A DNA stretch of 64,000 nucleotides from the NCBI GenBank assembly GCA_907165065.1, contig OU015532.1, forward strand, positions 36,374,339-36,438,338, given 5' to 3'. Under the pieces are notes generated by a model that saw only the letters and a list, made by a program, of their open reading frames with translations, ran no database searches and was not told the origin of the DNA. Position numbers and translations under genes: made by a program. Shown piece after piece: positions 1 to 13,616 of the stretch; position 1 is the stretch's first letter, and every line of letters starts with the position of its first letter. Origin of the DNA: Caprimulgus europaeus (lineage: Eukaryota; Chordata; Aves; Caprimulgiformes; Caprimulgidae).

Positions 1-3000
1 TTCTGTTTCTCTCCTCTGAGACCATCACCAGTTTAGCCCAATATAAGGTGTGGTTCTTAGTTTTTATTGTGTCCTAATGAAACATACATAATATTTGTAT
101 TATTCTACATCTAGGAATAATTTCACTTCTCTTCGGCAAAGGGATTAGAGAACTGGGGTGTCTGTGTTATATACAGACATGATGGCTGTCAAAATTTGAA
201 TATAAATTGTGGGACCTTTCAGAGATTATCTGTTACATATATACATGTGAAAAAATAAAGCTAACTAGTATTTAAAATAGTTTCACTATTAAATAATGTG
301 GGCTGCTATTGTGTGAAAATACTGCAGTTTGGGAAAGAAAGACTTTGCACATTAGGTCTCTATAGATGAAGTTTGTGACTGTCTATCTTACTGGAAGTAG
401 CTTGTTGTATATTTAGCTTTGCTCTTGGTTGGTTGTGTATTTGTTCTGAGAGAAAATGTCATTTATATTTTAGGATGCTGGATGTTGTGTTGTTCAACTA
501 GAGAAAAATAGAATAAAATCTATAATAAAACTAAAATGTGTGAAAGATGAAGAGTGAATCTGCACAAAAATGGGTTCCCTGCTGAACTGAATTCTGGCCC
601 TTCTAACATGTTCTTTGCTGCGTTATGTTCTAATGTACAAAGCCCCCAGTACTTCATGTGTGTGCAGGCCAGCTGGTTCTTTGCTTCTGTGATCACAGTG
701 TAATTGCTTCTTGAAACACTGTGGTCGAAAAAGTTAATGTAAAATTATCTAAGAAAACCAGCCTGCAGAGAGAGGTTACTGCCAAGAAAATGAAAACCTG
801 TGTGTGAGGTGGCAGTCCTGTGTCACAGGCTGGGTGTCACCTGTGGCTGCAGACTCCCGTGTGTAATTGTCTGCTCTCTGTTCTTTCAGCTGTCAGTGAT
901 CAAACCAGGGATTTGCAAAATAACAAGCAAGCTTCCAGACTGGTCACTAATAATAGTGTTTATTGTGAGGTTAGAATGAAGTGGGAGTTATGATTTTTGA
1001 GTCAAGAGTGTGCAGTGTGTTTCACAACTGATTCTATGTCTTCAAGTTCGTTTGGCAATCGAATTGTATGGCATAATATTTTGTGCATGAAACTGAAACC
1101 AATTTAGACATTTTGGCAGAAAAAAAGCAGACTGTTTCTAAATTTTGTGTGGTATTGTTCACTGCTCACAGGCTGCCAAATAGGCAGCTTAAATCCTTTT
1201 TTCTCATACATACATTTTTATACAGTAAAAACAAAAATTCTGTTCCTCACATGTATGATACTTATGACCAGTAGAAGAGTTCAGGCTGTCTCAGCTGGAT
1301 CCTCCCAGTGTGTGTGATGCCTTTAAACTGTGAAACTCACAACCAAACTTTATACACAAAGTCAAATGTCTTTATTATGACCCCTGTAGTACCAGATCTG
1401 ACTGGCAGTCTGCTGTGGTGGATCTCTCCTCCAGGAGTGAGAAGATGGAGTAAAATATAATATTCTGAAATGGAGACAGTATAGGGTTACTTTAAAACTT
1501 TGTTTCAGCTCTGAGGCATTTATAGAATTGTATATTTATGTATTTCTGTTTCTCTTTGTTTCACATTTGTTATTATTTATTTATGTAGTCTGTTTTTTCA
1601 AGCTAAAGATGTCAACTGAAAATGTATTAAGATAAATATGGTGAGCTGGAGCTGTAGGTGAGAGATTGTTTATTTAAACAGTAACATAACTTTTAATATA
1701 TCTTTCAAAAATCTGGAATTGTGATAACTGACACTTTCAATGACATTACATATGTGGTTTTGTAAAGGAAAATGTCCAATTCAGGAATGCAGAACTACTT
1801 TAAAATGTGCTACCATTTGGACTGCAACTTGGCAGATTCAGAGTATGTTAAGCTCTTGACACAAAACTTTGCATATAAGCATTTGCAGAAAATGATGCTA
1901 ATTAATAGTTTAAGCAAGCCAGATAAGCTTACTGAGTCAAAAATTTTTATTTGTAAAATTTTTTTCTGATGTATTCCAAGAAAGTGCTTCATAGTTGTGC
2001 TGAGGGTGGTCAATAAAGAAATCTGGCAGGTGGAATTTGCTGCTGGTGGAGTGCTGGCAGCAGAGGCTCTGTCCTCCCCTTCTGCTAGAGGACAGAAAGT
2101 CAGTGAAGTCTTTTTTTTTGTACTCCAGAGTGCAGACAGGAATGGATCTGAAAGAACTAAATAAAAAATGTTTTCTTAGGGACCTAATTCCAGTAGCAAT
2201 GGGACTGGTCATGTGCAATGATAACATGAACTGATCTGAGCCACTGTCACAGTGTGATGAAGCAATCCTTTGTCATGGTGTTAAAGCCAATTTCTTGTAG
2301 CTATCTCTGGAAACACCATCTGAACAAAGGTCAGGTATAGTGAAGAATAAAAGCTCATGTTTGTACTTGCACTGGCAAAAAAAAGTTTCAGTTCTCTCCA
2401 ACATTTGACTCCACTGATGATTAGCAGCAGTTTAAGTTGCAGAGGAATAGGAGAGAGCACTTGCTGCAGTCTTAATTGTTCACTATGAATTTGAATGTTG
2501 TAATGTCTGGACCCTGTCTCTATGTCCAAAATCATAGTTGATACTATTTGGATCAGTGATGGGCTTCACACTTGACTTTTCCTATGCAGACTTCATCTTG
2601 TGTGTGAAGACTTCAAACCATTCATTTCTGGGAGTGACTTACTTGTAGAGATCTGGAAAGGCAGGACTTGTGGGAAAGATCTTAATGTATGCTCTGTGTT
2701 ACTCTCTTCTCCCCCTTTGAGGTTGAGTAAACAATATGTATAATAATTTCAAGACTGAGTTTAAGGAAATACCACAATATAGATGTGCTCACAATTGGAA
2801 GGAAAACATCAAAGAATAGCACATTTGACAGGTGTCTACTGCTTTACAAAAACAGTTTCACATGTGATTTCCATTTCTATAGGACCCAGAAAATGACTAG
2901 TGCTGCTGTGCGGAGCCAGCAGGGAGGTCATTAGTGCACTTAGATTTTTAGGTCTGAATTGTCACTATCAGTGACACTGCCTCATGAAATAAAAGCTATG

Positions 3001-3763
3001 TCTGCATGAGTCTGGGGAAAACGTGATATTTGCCACCATTTATAGGACATGCTATTCATACATCTTTGGTATGTGAACTATTCTTTACCATAAACTTCTG
3101 CATGATGGAGACAAGTAAGGTCAGTAAGTTCAATGTGAAACAAAATCCCCTGTTTTTCTACATCAGTGCCAACTATTGCACATCACCTACTTTTTATTAC
3201 CAATCATGAACTCCAGAGACTTCCAAACATAGAAGCCACAGAGTCCATGTGGTTTGTGAGGTCTCTATATGCACGTCTAATTAAAAACATTCAATTTCTA
3301 GAGTTGCGTTTGGATGCATTTAAGACTGTATAGCAGCTTAGTGAAATACTGAGCACAAAGCACATAAGGCTTCCAATATTTAAACTCATCCATATGATGG
3401 ACAACAAAGAAGAAATTGTAGAATATGATGACTGATGGCCATTAATGTAAAGAACAACATCCTGGTGGTGGTAATTCTGCTTGGTTGACTTAATTCTTAT
3501 CTTTCAGGCTTTCAGGCTAATGAAGGGCACCTTGTTTCTAATGTTTATGTTAATCACATGAAGAGTTTTCTTTGGAGAAATAAAGGACAAGGGGGGTTTG
3601 CTGTTGTTTTGGGGCTTGATGGGTTTTACCTCTGAATTAGTGAGAGGGATGTTTGTGTTTTGGAACAAATCATGACACCATTAACATGCTGTGCTTTGTG
3701 TTACCCTTTTTGGGAATACATTTCTTCTGATTTCAGAGAATATTTTTCTTCTCCTCATTTCAG
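1..3763 (+). other. GPHN: GPHN intron, upstream part
   Basis: This is AT-rich non-coding sequence leading to the splice acceptor of the first visible gephyrin exon. I see no recognisable exon, RNA gene or interspersed repeat. The preceding gephyrin exon (start of the G domain, around the SDSCF motif) is not present, so the intron begins outside the window. The open frames here are short, overlap on both strands and match nothing I recognise. The stretch ends in a polypyrimidine-rich tract and a CAG acceptor at 3761-3763. Confidence 0.7.
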
Positions 3764-3821
3764 GTTGGGTGGGACTATATCTGCATACAAGATAGTGCCA
3801 GACGAAATAGAAGAAATCAAG
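3764..3821 (+). CDS. GPHN: Gephyrin internal exon (G domain, about residues 48-67)
   Basis: Gephyrin is the postsynaptic scaffold of inhibitory glycine and GABA-A receptor synapses, and also a cytosolic enzyme of molybdenum-cofactor synthesis. This 58-base exon encodes LGGTISAYKIVPDEIEEIK, which I recognise as vertebrate gephyrin G-domain sequence (MogA/MoaB-like molybdopterin adenylyltransferase). The acceptor is a pyrimidine-rich tract ending TTTCAG at 3763. The first exonic base is the third base of a leucine codon begun in the previous exon. The donor is AAG|GTACAG at 3821/3822 and leaves phase 0. The next exon begins in phase 0 with the residues that follow in gephyrin, so the two join in frame. 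Residue numbers are from memory of the mammalian protein. The frame is open for some codons on both sides, but only this stretch matches the protein. Confidence 0.93.
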
Positions 3822-6800
3822 GTACAGTATTACTGCCTTTCAACACTGAATTTCTTTGCTTGGAGAATTACAGAATTGTTACATTAAAAAGCCATGCTTG
3901 GAAGTGCACAAAGAGTATATGGCCTTTCTTTGCTATCCTGGTTGATAAAATTTGAAAGTGGAAAACAAGAATGATTATTGGTATTGATTATACAAATTGA
4001 TTCCTTATCTGGAAAAATATCTTAAATTAAAAATTAAAGATAAAATTGAACCCTTGTGCTTTCCAGGCATTTTAAGTCCCTCCTTTAATTGATAAACTAT
4101 ATTTTCTGTAGACATTCATCTTGGTATTTCTTTATACATCCAAAATATTAAAAACTATCTGTTGAAATCTTAAAATTATTCGGTAAGAAAATACTATTAA
4201 TAATAGTTTCCTTCTGATTTATTAATTGATTAATATCTTTAAGCTGCTGGAACATTTTATTGTCCACTCATTTCTAATGTATCATAGGGGGAAAAACTGT
4301 CTAAAGTACAAGTATTAGATTCATATTTAGGCATCTAAAATAGAACTTTAGTTATTTTTAGAAGTACAGTTTACCCTCAGCTTAAGTTGACTTCTGTAGG
4401 ATTTGTTTTACGTCAAAAACTTATGTAATTTAACGTATCTCTGTTTTGTTACCTGAAGACAGATGCAGGACTACTGTGAACACTGATTTATATTTTCATA
4501 GCAAAAAATAAATATCATTTTTTGTTCTTTTGCTTTTGACAACAAAAGCACATCCAAGTTTTTCCAGTATTATATATCTTAAGAAGGGGACAGTATGACA
4601 TCATTGGTACTCAGAATCACTAGAAGCTCTTTGTTTTTGGGGGGTGATAACGATAACTACTGAAGTTGAAGTTTATTTGTGCATTATAACAAAACTCACT
4701 TTATCTAAGTCCGCTGCTGGAGTGTACTTCAGCAGCTTGGGTCAATTTTCTTCTTCACTGGAGAAAAGATGGATACTGGGTGGGAATTTGACATAGATCT
4801 GGTAGCACGGTCTGTGTAGGTGGTTTTTTATTCATTTATTCATTCATTATTGGTAGTCAATATTGCTTGCTCGTTATGGTTGCTTAACCCGTTGTGCTCT
4901 TTCATATACTCATTTTCAGCTGTGCAAAATGAGTTGAGAGTAGTTGAAAATCTATTAAAGGGAAGTGGTTCCATAATCATCTGATCTACACATGATTTTG
5001 CAGTGTGTAAATTTGTGAAGATTTATTCCTTCTCAGTGAGCATCAAACCCACAATAGGCAAATACAATGGCTGTGTCTGCATCAGTCCCAGCTATGACTT
5101 CACTGCAATCAAAGTTTATTTCTCTCCTCTGAGGTTCGTGGACTCCTCTATCTCCAATTACCAAGAGGAGGATGATTTATTAGCGTAGATTAAATGTTTA
5201 GACTTTGGTATTAGAAAGAAAGAAGGTTTTCAAAACTTATTAGTGTTATGTAATACTTTCATTATGTTCAGAGAATGGCAGCAAAACTATAAAAACAAAA
5301 ATGACAAAACTTCTAATCTTTCTTCTTTAATATAAGAAATCCAAACCCACTGACGTTTTGCTCATGTTGAAGACAGAGAAAAGGAAGCTGATATTTCTGG
5401 CTTCATTGTGCAGACTAAGTTCAGTGAACAAAAAAAAATGGAATGCTGGGAAATAAGAAATAATTTTATTTTGGGGAGCTTGCTGTATTAGCCAAGATCA
5501 GCAGTCACATGAATGTGGTTTTCCCCCCACCTGCTAAGGAGGCCTGTTCCAATTTTTCATCTCTTTCCTACTCAACTGGTGTTTAAGTGCTTGAGATCCT
5601 AGGAAACAGCAAAAGGTGGGTTACTCATTGATCTCAGTTGTGCCAGCATGTAAGTGAGGAGGCCTGGTTGTGTTGTTCTCAGTCAGAGCTAATTAAAGTG
5701 TTAGGAAAAAATCACATCCTTTACTTGTTTCTGGTAGCTCTCTTGTCTTGTTCAGGTAATATTTTTTTTTAAATTGTGCTTGAAGTCAGCCCACCTCTCA
5801 CACCTTAAATGAATTTCTCAAGCTATAATACAATAGATGTTATTCATATGAAATAAGACACTACTGGAAGACACACTAGTAGTGAGTATAATGGACAAAT
5901 CTGTATCAAATATGTAAAAGTGTTCTTTTGTATATATATTTTGAGTAGGAGCTGGCAAACAGGGACACTCCGTGTCCTTGCAGTAAATGTAGGGGGAATC
6001 TTAACTTCTGAAAGGTTCTCCAGGTGGATTAGAGTAGAAAAATGAGAGAGGAGGAAATAAAGGAGAAAGCAAATGACTTTATTGGACTGTTACTTCTAGA
6101 GAAGACATAATCTTCCATGTGCAATAGCTCAGAGTTATTCCTCCTCACAACTATCCCTACTCTGTTTAAACAGGAAATATTAAGGGGTATAATTTGATGA
6201 AATATGCAAGAATAGCAGCTCTGTTTTTAATAGATGATTTAACTTGACATATTGCTGAATTATATTTACAGGAGTTGGAATATTTGTGTTTTCTGATAGT
6301 CCTTACAAAGTAAACTGCTTGCTTAAATGGCAGAGGAGGGTACTTTATCAGGCAGAGAGCAATAATTACTATCACAAATAAATAAGAAGTCTCTCTGACA
6401 GCATTTCCATATATTGTTGAAAAGGTGGTAGATTAACCTCTTTTACAGCTCAAAGTAATTTATGAGGAAAACAGATGTATTGATTTTCTTAATTCACATA
6501 ATTATATCTAGGTACAATACCACGTAAACAGAGATTGTAGCTCTGAGTTTGTGAAAGAGGAAAAACTGTTTAAGCCTCAATGTACCTGCTAGTTGAAAAA
6601 GTATCTTTAGAAGATTAATGAAATGCATGTTTCTACATATATTAGTATTTTTTTAAATCTGTATCATATAAATATAGATATAAATATAAATATGAGAATT
6701 TATTTATCCATCTTGCAATACTTGGCAAATTTTATTGTGTGTTTATAATGTTTCCATTCTGGAGTGTTTAGAATATATTTATCCTTGCATGGGAATGTGA

Positions 6801-9800
6801 TTTTACTGTGGGTATGTATGTACTGTGGGATCATATATGGTTTATGTATCTAGAATGTTGCCTGTACATGTGTGTACATATTTCTGTGAATGAGTGTATA
6901 TCATCAGTGTTGGGTATAATCAGAGCAGTGCATCCTGCTTACCAAAATTAAGTAGTGTCTGGCATCCTTCCATCACAGGACCTTCAGGATCAGTGCTTCA
7001 ATGAGAAAAGCTTTCAGAGAAGGAAAACCCGAGTGAATGCCCAAATGAATGTATTGCCATCTGCATTCCTGTCATTTCTTTACACCAGCTAAGGCAATGG
7101 CATTTCATTTTCAGTAAATGCTGGTTTTAAGATACTGCAGGAACTGCTGAAGACAGTAAATGTAGGAATTACAGCATATTCCTGTTTGAACTTTCCCTAG
7201 ACTTCTATTCTTACCAGAACTACTCACCCTGTAAACAAGAAGCTTTTCATACTTGCAAAAACACACAGGCACATTTCAGCCTTGCCCCTCAGCCACTGCA
7301 GCAGCATGCCGTGCCTAAAGGAGAGGTCTTCCAAGTGAAATAATTTCATGTACAGAGGGACTGGTGAGCATATCGGGCAACACTGGTTTTGAAGAACATC
7401 TTCTGGTTGGAATTTAAAGCAATTCCATTTGAGAGGAAAAGAATAGCATCAAACTTAATATTTCTTTATTCCTAGTTAACGACATTAATGACAAAATACA
7501 ATTTCATTTACAATGTCGAGTTTGCCTCAAGAGTAAAGAGCAATTTATGACTATTACTGGTGAGGGAAAGTGTGTGTGATGTGCCTATAGATAGTTTTAT
7601 ATGTCAACAGTAGCATCTTACAGTTTATAATACCACGAGAAATGGTCTTCTTGATTGCTGCATTCTGTCATTACAGAGGAAATAAATGATATTGTGAAGG
7701 ATTGTTATTCTAGAGGAAGACTTGGTGAATGAGAAGACCACTCATTAACAGATCTATAAAAAATACTTGGTTTGCTAGGATTTGAAATCAACAGCAGAAA
7801 GGAATTTAATTGTTTTTTGGTTTGTTTGGTGGGTTTTTTAAGTGCTTTCCCATATGCTATTCATGTAGGCATATGCATGGATGTTGTCATCTCAAGACCA
7901 GAAATTAATTTGGCAGCAGGTCTTCAATTCATAAAAGTAATATGCACAAGAAAGACATTGTCATTGTATTTCATTCTTGTCATACTTGTGGTACAGGTAA
8001 GATGTTCCAGTGTAGAGAACAAGGTTAAATCGTTACCTCCTCTGGTAGTTAATTTTAAGAAATCTTGTTAGAAATTTTTCTTAGTACTGCTTGTAAATTT
8101 AGATGTAAAGCAGTTTTGGAAGAAGATGGGAATTTTTTTTTCTTTTAGTTCCATTATCCACCCCTTCACATGCAGACATACTTTATGCTCCTCAGAGAGC
8201 ACCTGTAATTCTTCTATAGTTGCTCTTTAAATGAAAGCACATATGCATAAAGTATTAAAGGCTACATTTAAGACTACAGACTTTTTCCCCTGAATAATGA
8301 CAGGATAGCTCTTTTTTTCTTTAGAAGTATGTGTTCACTTAATAGTTTAATATATGAAAATCCTTTTCATGAATAGCTGAAACTCATTCCTCTCAGATTT
8401 GTCTCTGGAGGCAACAGACTCCAGTGATAAAAATTCAAGAGTAGAAAATTATGAAAAATGTGGGGGAACACTCCATCTTCTTAGAGGTCAGTAGCCCCAG
8501 ATAACGTAGGAATTCGTGAGATTTTAAATTTTTCACACAGTCATGTGTAGGAACATCTTATGAACAAAGTAAACTGATTTCAGTATCAGTGAGCTGCGTT
8601 TCAGAGCAAAGCTGAACTTTCTACCATCAAAAATATGCATCTTGGAAATGATTGAAAATAAAAATCAGGCCATTCAGAGACTTTCTCGGAGATGCCTGGT
8701 TTGAAGGCCTTGTGGTGCCATACACCTACATAATCCTGTGTGCCAGAATCTGCTCTGTGTGCCAGTAGGAGTCGCTGATGGAAACACCTCTGTGTGCAGC
8801 CAAGAGACAGTGGCCTTGATCCTTCAAAGCATTTTCTTGTCTATCAATATGTGGGAAAAAAAAGTAGTCATTTGTCAACAAGTGCCATTTTATAGACTTA
8901 AATAAAAAAAAAAAAGAACCATGAATGAAGGAAAAGTATTCATTAGTACTGTGGTGAATAGCCCATAAGAGCAGCATTATGGTTCAAAATATGCAGACTT
9001 CACAAAACTGGCTTCATATCTTGATAGTGGGCAGTAGGGCATGTAAATATTTCTTGCATCTTCTACAGAACTAACAATGTATTATATATAAACAAGGAGA
9101 TGTGCTGTCATCCCAGTTTTGCATAGGAGCTTAAGTCCTGGATCTGGTTTATTTCATCATTGTATTGATGTTCATCTGCTGAATGTATCAACATTTGCTG
9201 AGGTTCTCCACAAAAAGTTTCCAAGGTTTATGATGAGAGGCATCACAATTTGGTGATAATGCTGAGATTGTCACTCTGTGGAGCAAAAACAAAAACTAGA
9301 TTTCCCTCCAATGACCTTTCAGAGTTTTTTGGAAAGGTTTAAGCTATTTAAAGTATGCACTCCCACCAATCCCATCACTGAGAAACATAAAGCACCAGGA
9401 AGCTTTACTATTTACTGTGCAGGAAGGACAATTCTGGTTCTCAGTTTTTCTGCCAATATTTTCCTTCTCTGCCTCTTAGATTAGAATTGCTAACTCATTG
9501 TACAAGAGCCCTTAGTGAGTAGCATGACATAAAAGGATGTTATCAATTGAATATCTAATGAGTATTAACAAGTAGTATCTCCGTGGACTCCAAAGCTTAC
9601 AGATACAAGTTGAAAAAGATTTAAAGGCAATGTATGATGGTCACATCTCTTCTTCCACTTAGATGATTAGTCATGCTGGACTGTGTGTTGGCTTGAAGGC
9701 TTGTCTTTTCACTCTCTTAGCATGCACTCAGTACTGTCTGCTCCAGGAGACAGTTTCATTGTGCTCCTGTATCCAGGAAAAGAAAGTTTCTAAAAGAATT

Positions 9801-11899
9801 TGCAAGGGTCCCAACTAGTAACAAAAACCAGACACTATTCTGAGATCTCAATTTAGTGTATGAAATTTGGAATAAACTTCCAGATTTGGATCTTCTGCTT
9901 GCTTCTCAGGTTTCCATAAAGGAGACTTTCTTCTGGCCATGAATCCAGCTAGGACAATTGAGAAGTGGGACATGTTACCTTTGAACAACTTTGCATCTCC
10001 TCATATTTCCCATGTAACTAAAATTTACCTGATGTGCACACAGATTTCTTCCAGAGCTAATTTCTGAACCCTGCATTAGCGGAGTCAATCAGTGATTAGT
10101 ATTCTTTTCAAGCTACATATGGCTCACAAAAAATGAAAATTACATTGTTTCGATGACAGAAAGAACTTTGAGTTTTTATTTGCTCTATTAATCCTTAATT
10201 GATCTTACAGACTTTTGTGGTTTCCATGCTGAAGAGAAAGTTATATGTGTGAGATGGCGTGACAAAACTGTGAAAAACATATGAAACAAAATAATTACTT
10301 TCTTTGAATTGTCTATGTGTATGCATTTATGCTATAAGCACATATATAGAGTCACTTAGGCTAGAGATTTACACCCTTTGCAGTATTGGTAATGGGGTCT
10401 GAGCTCTTTCTCCCCCTTGCCACGCCTTTGTGCTCTCTTTTAGTTCTTGTCAACAGCTGATTATTTATATCATGTTGTATCATATTATATTACATTGCTT
10501 CTAGTTGACTGTGATTTCATTATCTATTGTGTTATGTCAGTTTTTCTTTTCGTTAGTCCTTTGTTGTTTTAGGTTAGTTTTGTTTCTTCTAAAACTGATT
10601 TCTCCCCTTTTTCTGGAAAGCACAGTCTGTGTTACACCGGGTTCTGGCTTACAGGCTGGGGTTTTGGTGCCAAGCCTGACTGTGTAAGCCTGTCAGGCAC
10701 ACTCACACCAGCAAAATAGGGGTGTTTCCTCAGAGTGCCTTTTCTATTGTGAGATTTGTTCCTCACCTATGAAGACAGTAGTTGTTGTGGATTTTGGTTT
10801 TGACTCTTAGATTGATTCTGCTCTGATAAGTTTGAGACTCTTTACTTGAAGGACGTGACTGTTCTTCATGCTATAGCTATTGCTGTCTCAAGTTTTTGTA
10901 TAGAAACTCCTTAGGGAGTGCTCACTGAAGGGGTTTTTCATCTGTTTCTCTCATCTTCTGTGGATGATGAATACTCACTGCAATCACAGACCTCTCAACC
11001 AAAAGAACATCTATACAAAAAGAATGTAAAATGAGAGATGGCCAAAGTGTCTGTCATCGCTGTTCCCTGATTATTGAACAAGAGGATGCAGCTATGCCTT
11101 TCTAGATGTTCCCTGGCATTTGATGGGATTTCTTTTAGGCCCAGGCAGTTGCTGCCTTTACCAGTGTTAGAGTCATTTTTCTTCTCTGCCTTGCTCCTTC
11201 TCTACTGCCTTTGGAGATGGCCATGATGTAAACAAAGCAACTGGGGCAAAGGAAGCTGAGCATCCACTCTTTCTGGCTTCTGGCACTGAAGATGCCAATT
11301 GACTTTTTTTGATTTAGAAGAGACACTGGCAACTATCTGGGGGTGGCACAATTTCTTTACATCTGTTAGGGATCGAACTCTGATGACTCTTAGGACTGCT
11401 GAGGGTATCACAAGTGCTCATCTGCTTTCCTGGCAAGGACATCAAGTGCCTAGATGCTCTGGATGAGAAAGCATACTCACTAACTTTCCATATGGAAATA
11501 GGAATTCCCACTTCTTGTTTTCCTGCTTTCTTCCATCTTGTTTCATAGGCTCTGTGGCCTCGGGCACTGTATGGCTCCAGAAGTGACAGAGGAGACTACC
11601 TCAATGAGCTACCTTCCTCTTACAAGCTGTCTTGAATAGAGAAAATGCTGAAGCGTTGTTAGTAATTCCTGTTCTACTGTGAGAAGGATTTAAACTGATG
11701 TACTTTGTATTTTATTGTGAAATTTGGTCTTATGAACGTCCAAAAGAAGTTTATCCTGTGTTTTGCTGGTCACAGAATATCTCAGCATGGGGAAAGGAGG
11801 GGCAGAAAGATCCATTTAAGTTGCAATACCGTATCAATGACATAAGATCATTTTAGTAATATTATTATTTGCTTTGCAAAGGAAGCAAAATGGTTCTGT
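3822..11899 (+). other. GPHN: GPHN intron, repeat-poor 5' part
   Basis: This is about 8 kb of AT-rich intron between the donor at 3822 and the first clear CR1. I see only simple-sequence tracts: ATTC-type repeats near 4828-4855, TATA-rich DNA near 5930-5945, and ATAAATATAG-type repeats near 6663-6690. The longest frame (99 codons, 7772-8071) has no recognisable motif. Composition becomes slightly more GC-rich from about 10.6 to 11.6 kb. A short stretch near 11426-11470 weakly recalls DIRS Gag and is treated as a finding only. Confidence 0.6.
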
Positions 11900-13616
11900 A
11901 GTTCTCCTGCAAAGAGAGAAGTATCTGTAGGATGACTTTGCCTTAGTCTTCACTAGCAAGGACTCGTGCCACACTGCCCAAGTCCTAGAAAGCCAAGAAA
12001 GAGTCCAGGAGAATGAAAAGCCGCCCACTGTAGGAGAAGATGAGGTTCAGGAGCACCTAAGGAACCTGAAGGTGCACAAGTCCATGGGACCTGAAGGGAT
12101 GCATCCATGGGTCCTGAGGGAACTGGCAGATGAAGTCGCAAAATCACTATCCATCATATTTGAGAAGTCCTGGCAGTCTGTTGAAGTTTCTCCACACTGG
12201 ATAAAGGGGAACATAACCCCCATTTTTAAAAAGGGAAACAAGGAAGACCCAGGGAGCTGCAGGCTGGTCAGTCTCACCTCAGTGCCAGGCAAGATCATGG
12301 AGCAGATACTCCTAGAAACTATGCCAAGGCACATGGAGAATGAGAAGGTGATTGGTGACAACCAACGTGGCTTCACCAAGGGCCATTCATGCCTGCCCAA
12401 TCTGGTGACCTTTTGTGGTGGGATTACAACATTTGTGGACAAGGCTAAAGCAACTGATGTCATCTACCTGGACTTGTGCAAGGCCTTTGACACCGTCCTG
12501 CATGGCATCCTTGTCTCTAAATTGGAAACATGTGGGTTTGATGGATGGATACTTGGTGGATAGGGAACTGGCTGGATGGCCGCACTCAAAGAGTTGTGGT
12601 CAACAGCTCAAAGTTTGAGTGGAGACCAGTGACGAGTGGTGTTCCTCAGGGGTCGGTATTGGGACCGGTGCTGATCAGCATCTTTATTGGTGACATGGAC
12701 AGTGGGGTCGAGTGCACCCTCAGCAAGTTTGCTGACAACACCAAGCTGAGTGGTGCGATTGACACACTGGAGGGACAGGACACCATCCAGAGGGACCTTG
12801 ACAGGCCTGAGAGGTGGGCCTGTGCAAACCATGAAGTTCAACAAGGCCAAATGCAAGGTCCTGCACCTGGGTTGGGGCAACTCCAAGCACAAATACAGGG
12901 TGGGAAATGAGTGGCTTGAGAGCAGCTCTGAAGAGAAGGACTTGGGGGTGCTGGTGGATGAGAAGCTCAACATGAGCCGGCAATGTGCGCTTGCAGCCCA
13001 GAGGCCAATAACCGTGTCCTGGGCTGCATCAAGAGCAGCATGGCCAGCAGGTCGAGGGAGGGGATTCTCCCCCTCTACTCCGCTCTTGTAAGGCCCCACC
13101 CGGAGTCCTGTGTCCAGTTCTGGAGCTCCCAACACAAGAGAGACATGGAACAGTTAGAACGAGTCCAGAGGAGGCCACGAGGATGATCTGAGGGCTGGAG
13201 CACCTCTGCTGTGAGGACAGGCTGAGAGAGTTGGGGCTGTTCAGCCTGGAGAAGAGAAGGCTCTGGGGAGATCTTACAGCGGCCTCCCAGTACCTGAAGG
13301 GGCTACAAGAAAGCTGGGGAAGGACTTTTCGTAAGGGCAGTTAATGACAGAACAAGGGGAAATGGCTTTAAGCTGAAAGAGGGGAGGTTTAGATGAGATA
13401 TTAGGGAGAAATTCTTCACTGTGAGGGTGGTCAGACACTGGCACAGGTTGCCCAGAGAAGCTGTGGATGCCCCCTCCCTGGAAGTGTTCAAGGCCAGGCT
13501 GGATGAGGCTTTGAGCAACCTGGTCTAGTGGAAGGTGTCCCTGCTGATGGCAGGGGGGTTGGAACTGGATGATCTTTAAGGTCCCTTCTAACTCAAACCA
13601 TTCTGTGATTCTATGA
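11900..13616 (+). mobile_element. CR1 LINE, 5'-truncated, family A
   Basis: This is a non-LTR retrotransposon of the CR1 family in the same orientation as GPHN. It starts inside ORF2 just before the reverse transcriptase. Translation shows the CR1 series [44 protein letters not shown], then [19 protein letters not shown] and a C-terminal RLPREAVDAP-like region. The 3' end has the family hallmark TTCTGTGATTCTATGA at 13601-13616, with no poly(A). The copy is dead: a stop and frame change occur near 12560, others follow, and the catalytic FADD box reads FADN at 12728-12739. The 5' boundary is approximate. CR1 in the 36.4-37.1 kb interval is the same subfamily in the opposite orientation. Confidence 0.93.

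Noticed and set aside
3660-3887. Treating the whole 75-codon frame as the gephyrin exon
   Set aside because: Only 3764-3821 matches gephyrin, and it is bounded by a consensus acceptor and a GT donor. The rest is intron that happens to be open.
12072-12910. Reverse-transcriptase-like frames as an active host or viral gene
   Set aside because: They belong to a 5'-truncated CR1 LINE with frame changes and an altered FADD box, ending in a CR1 tail.
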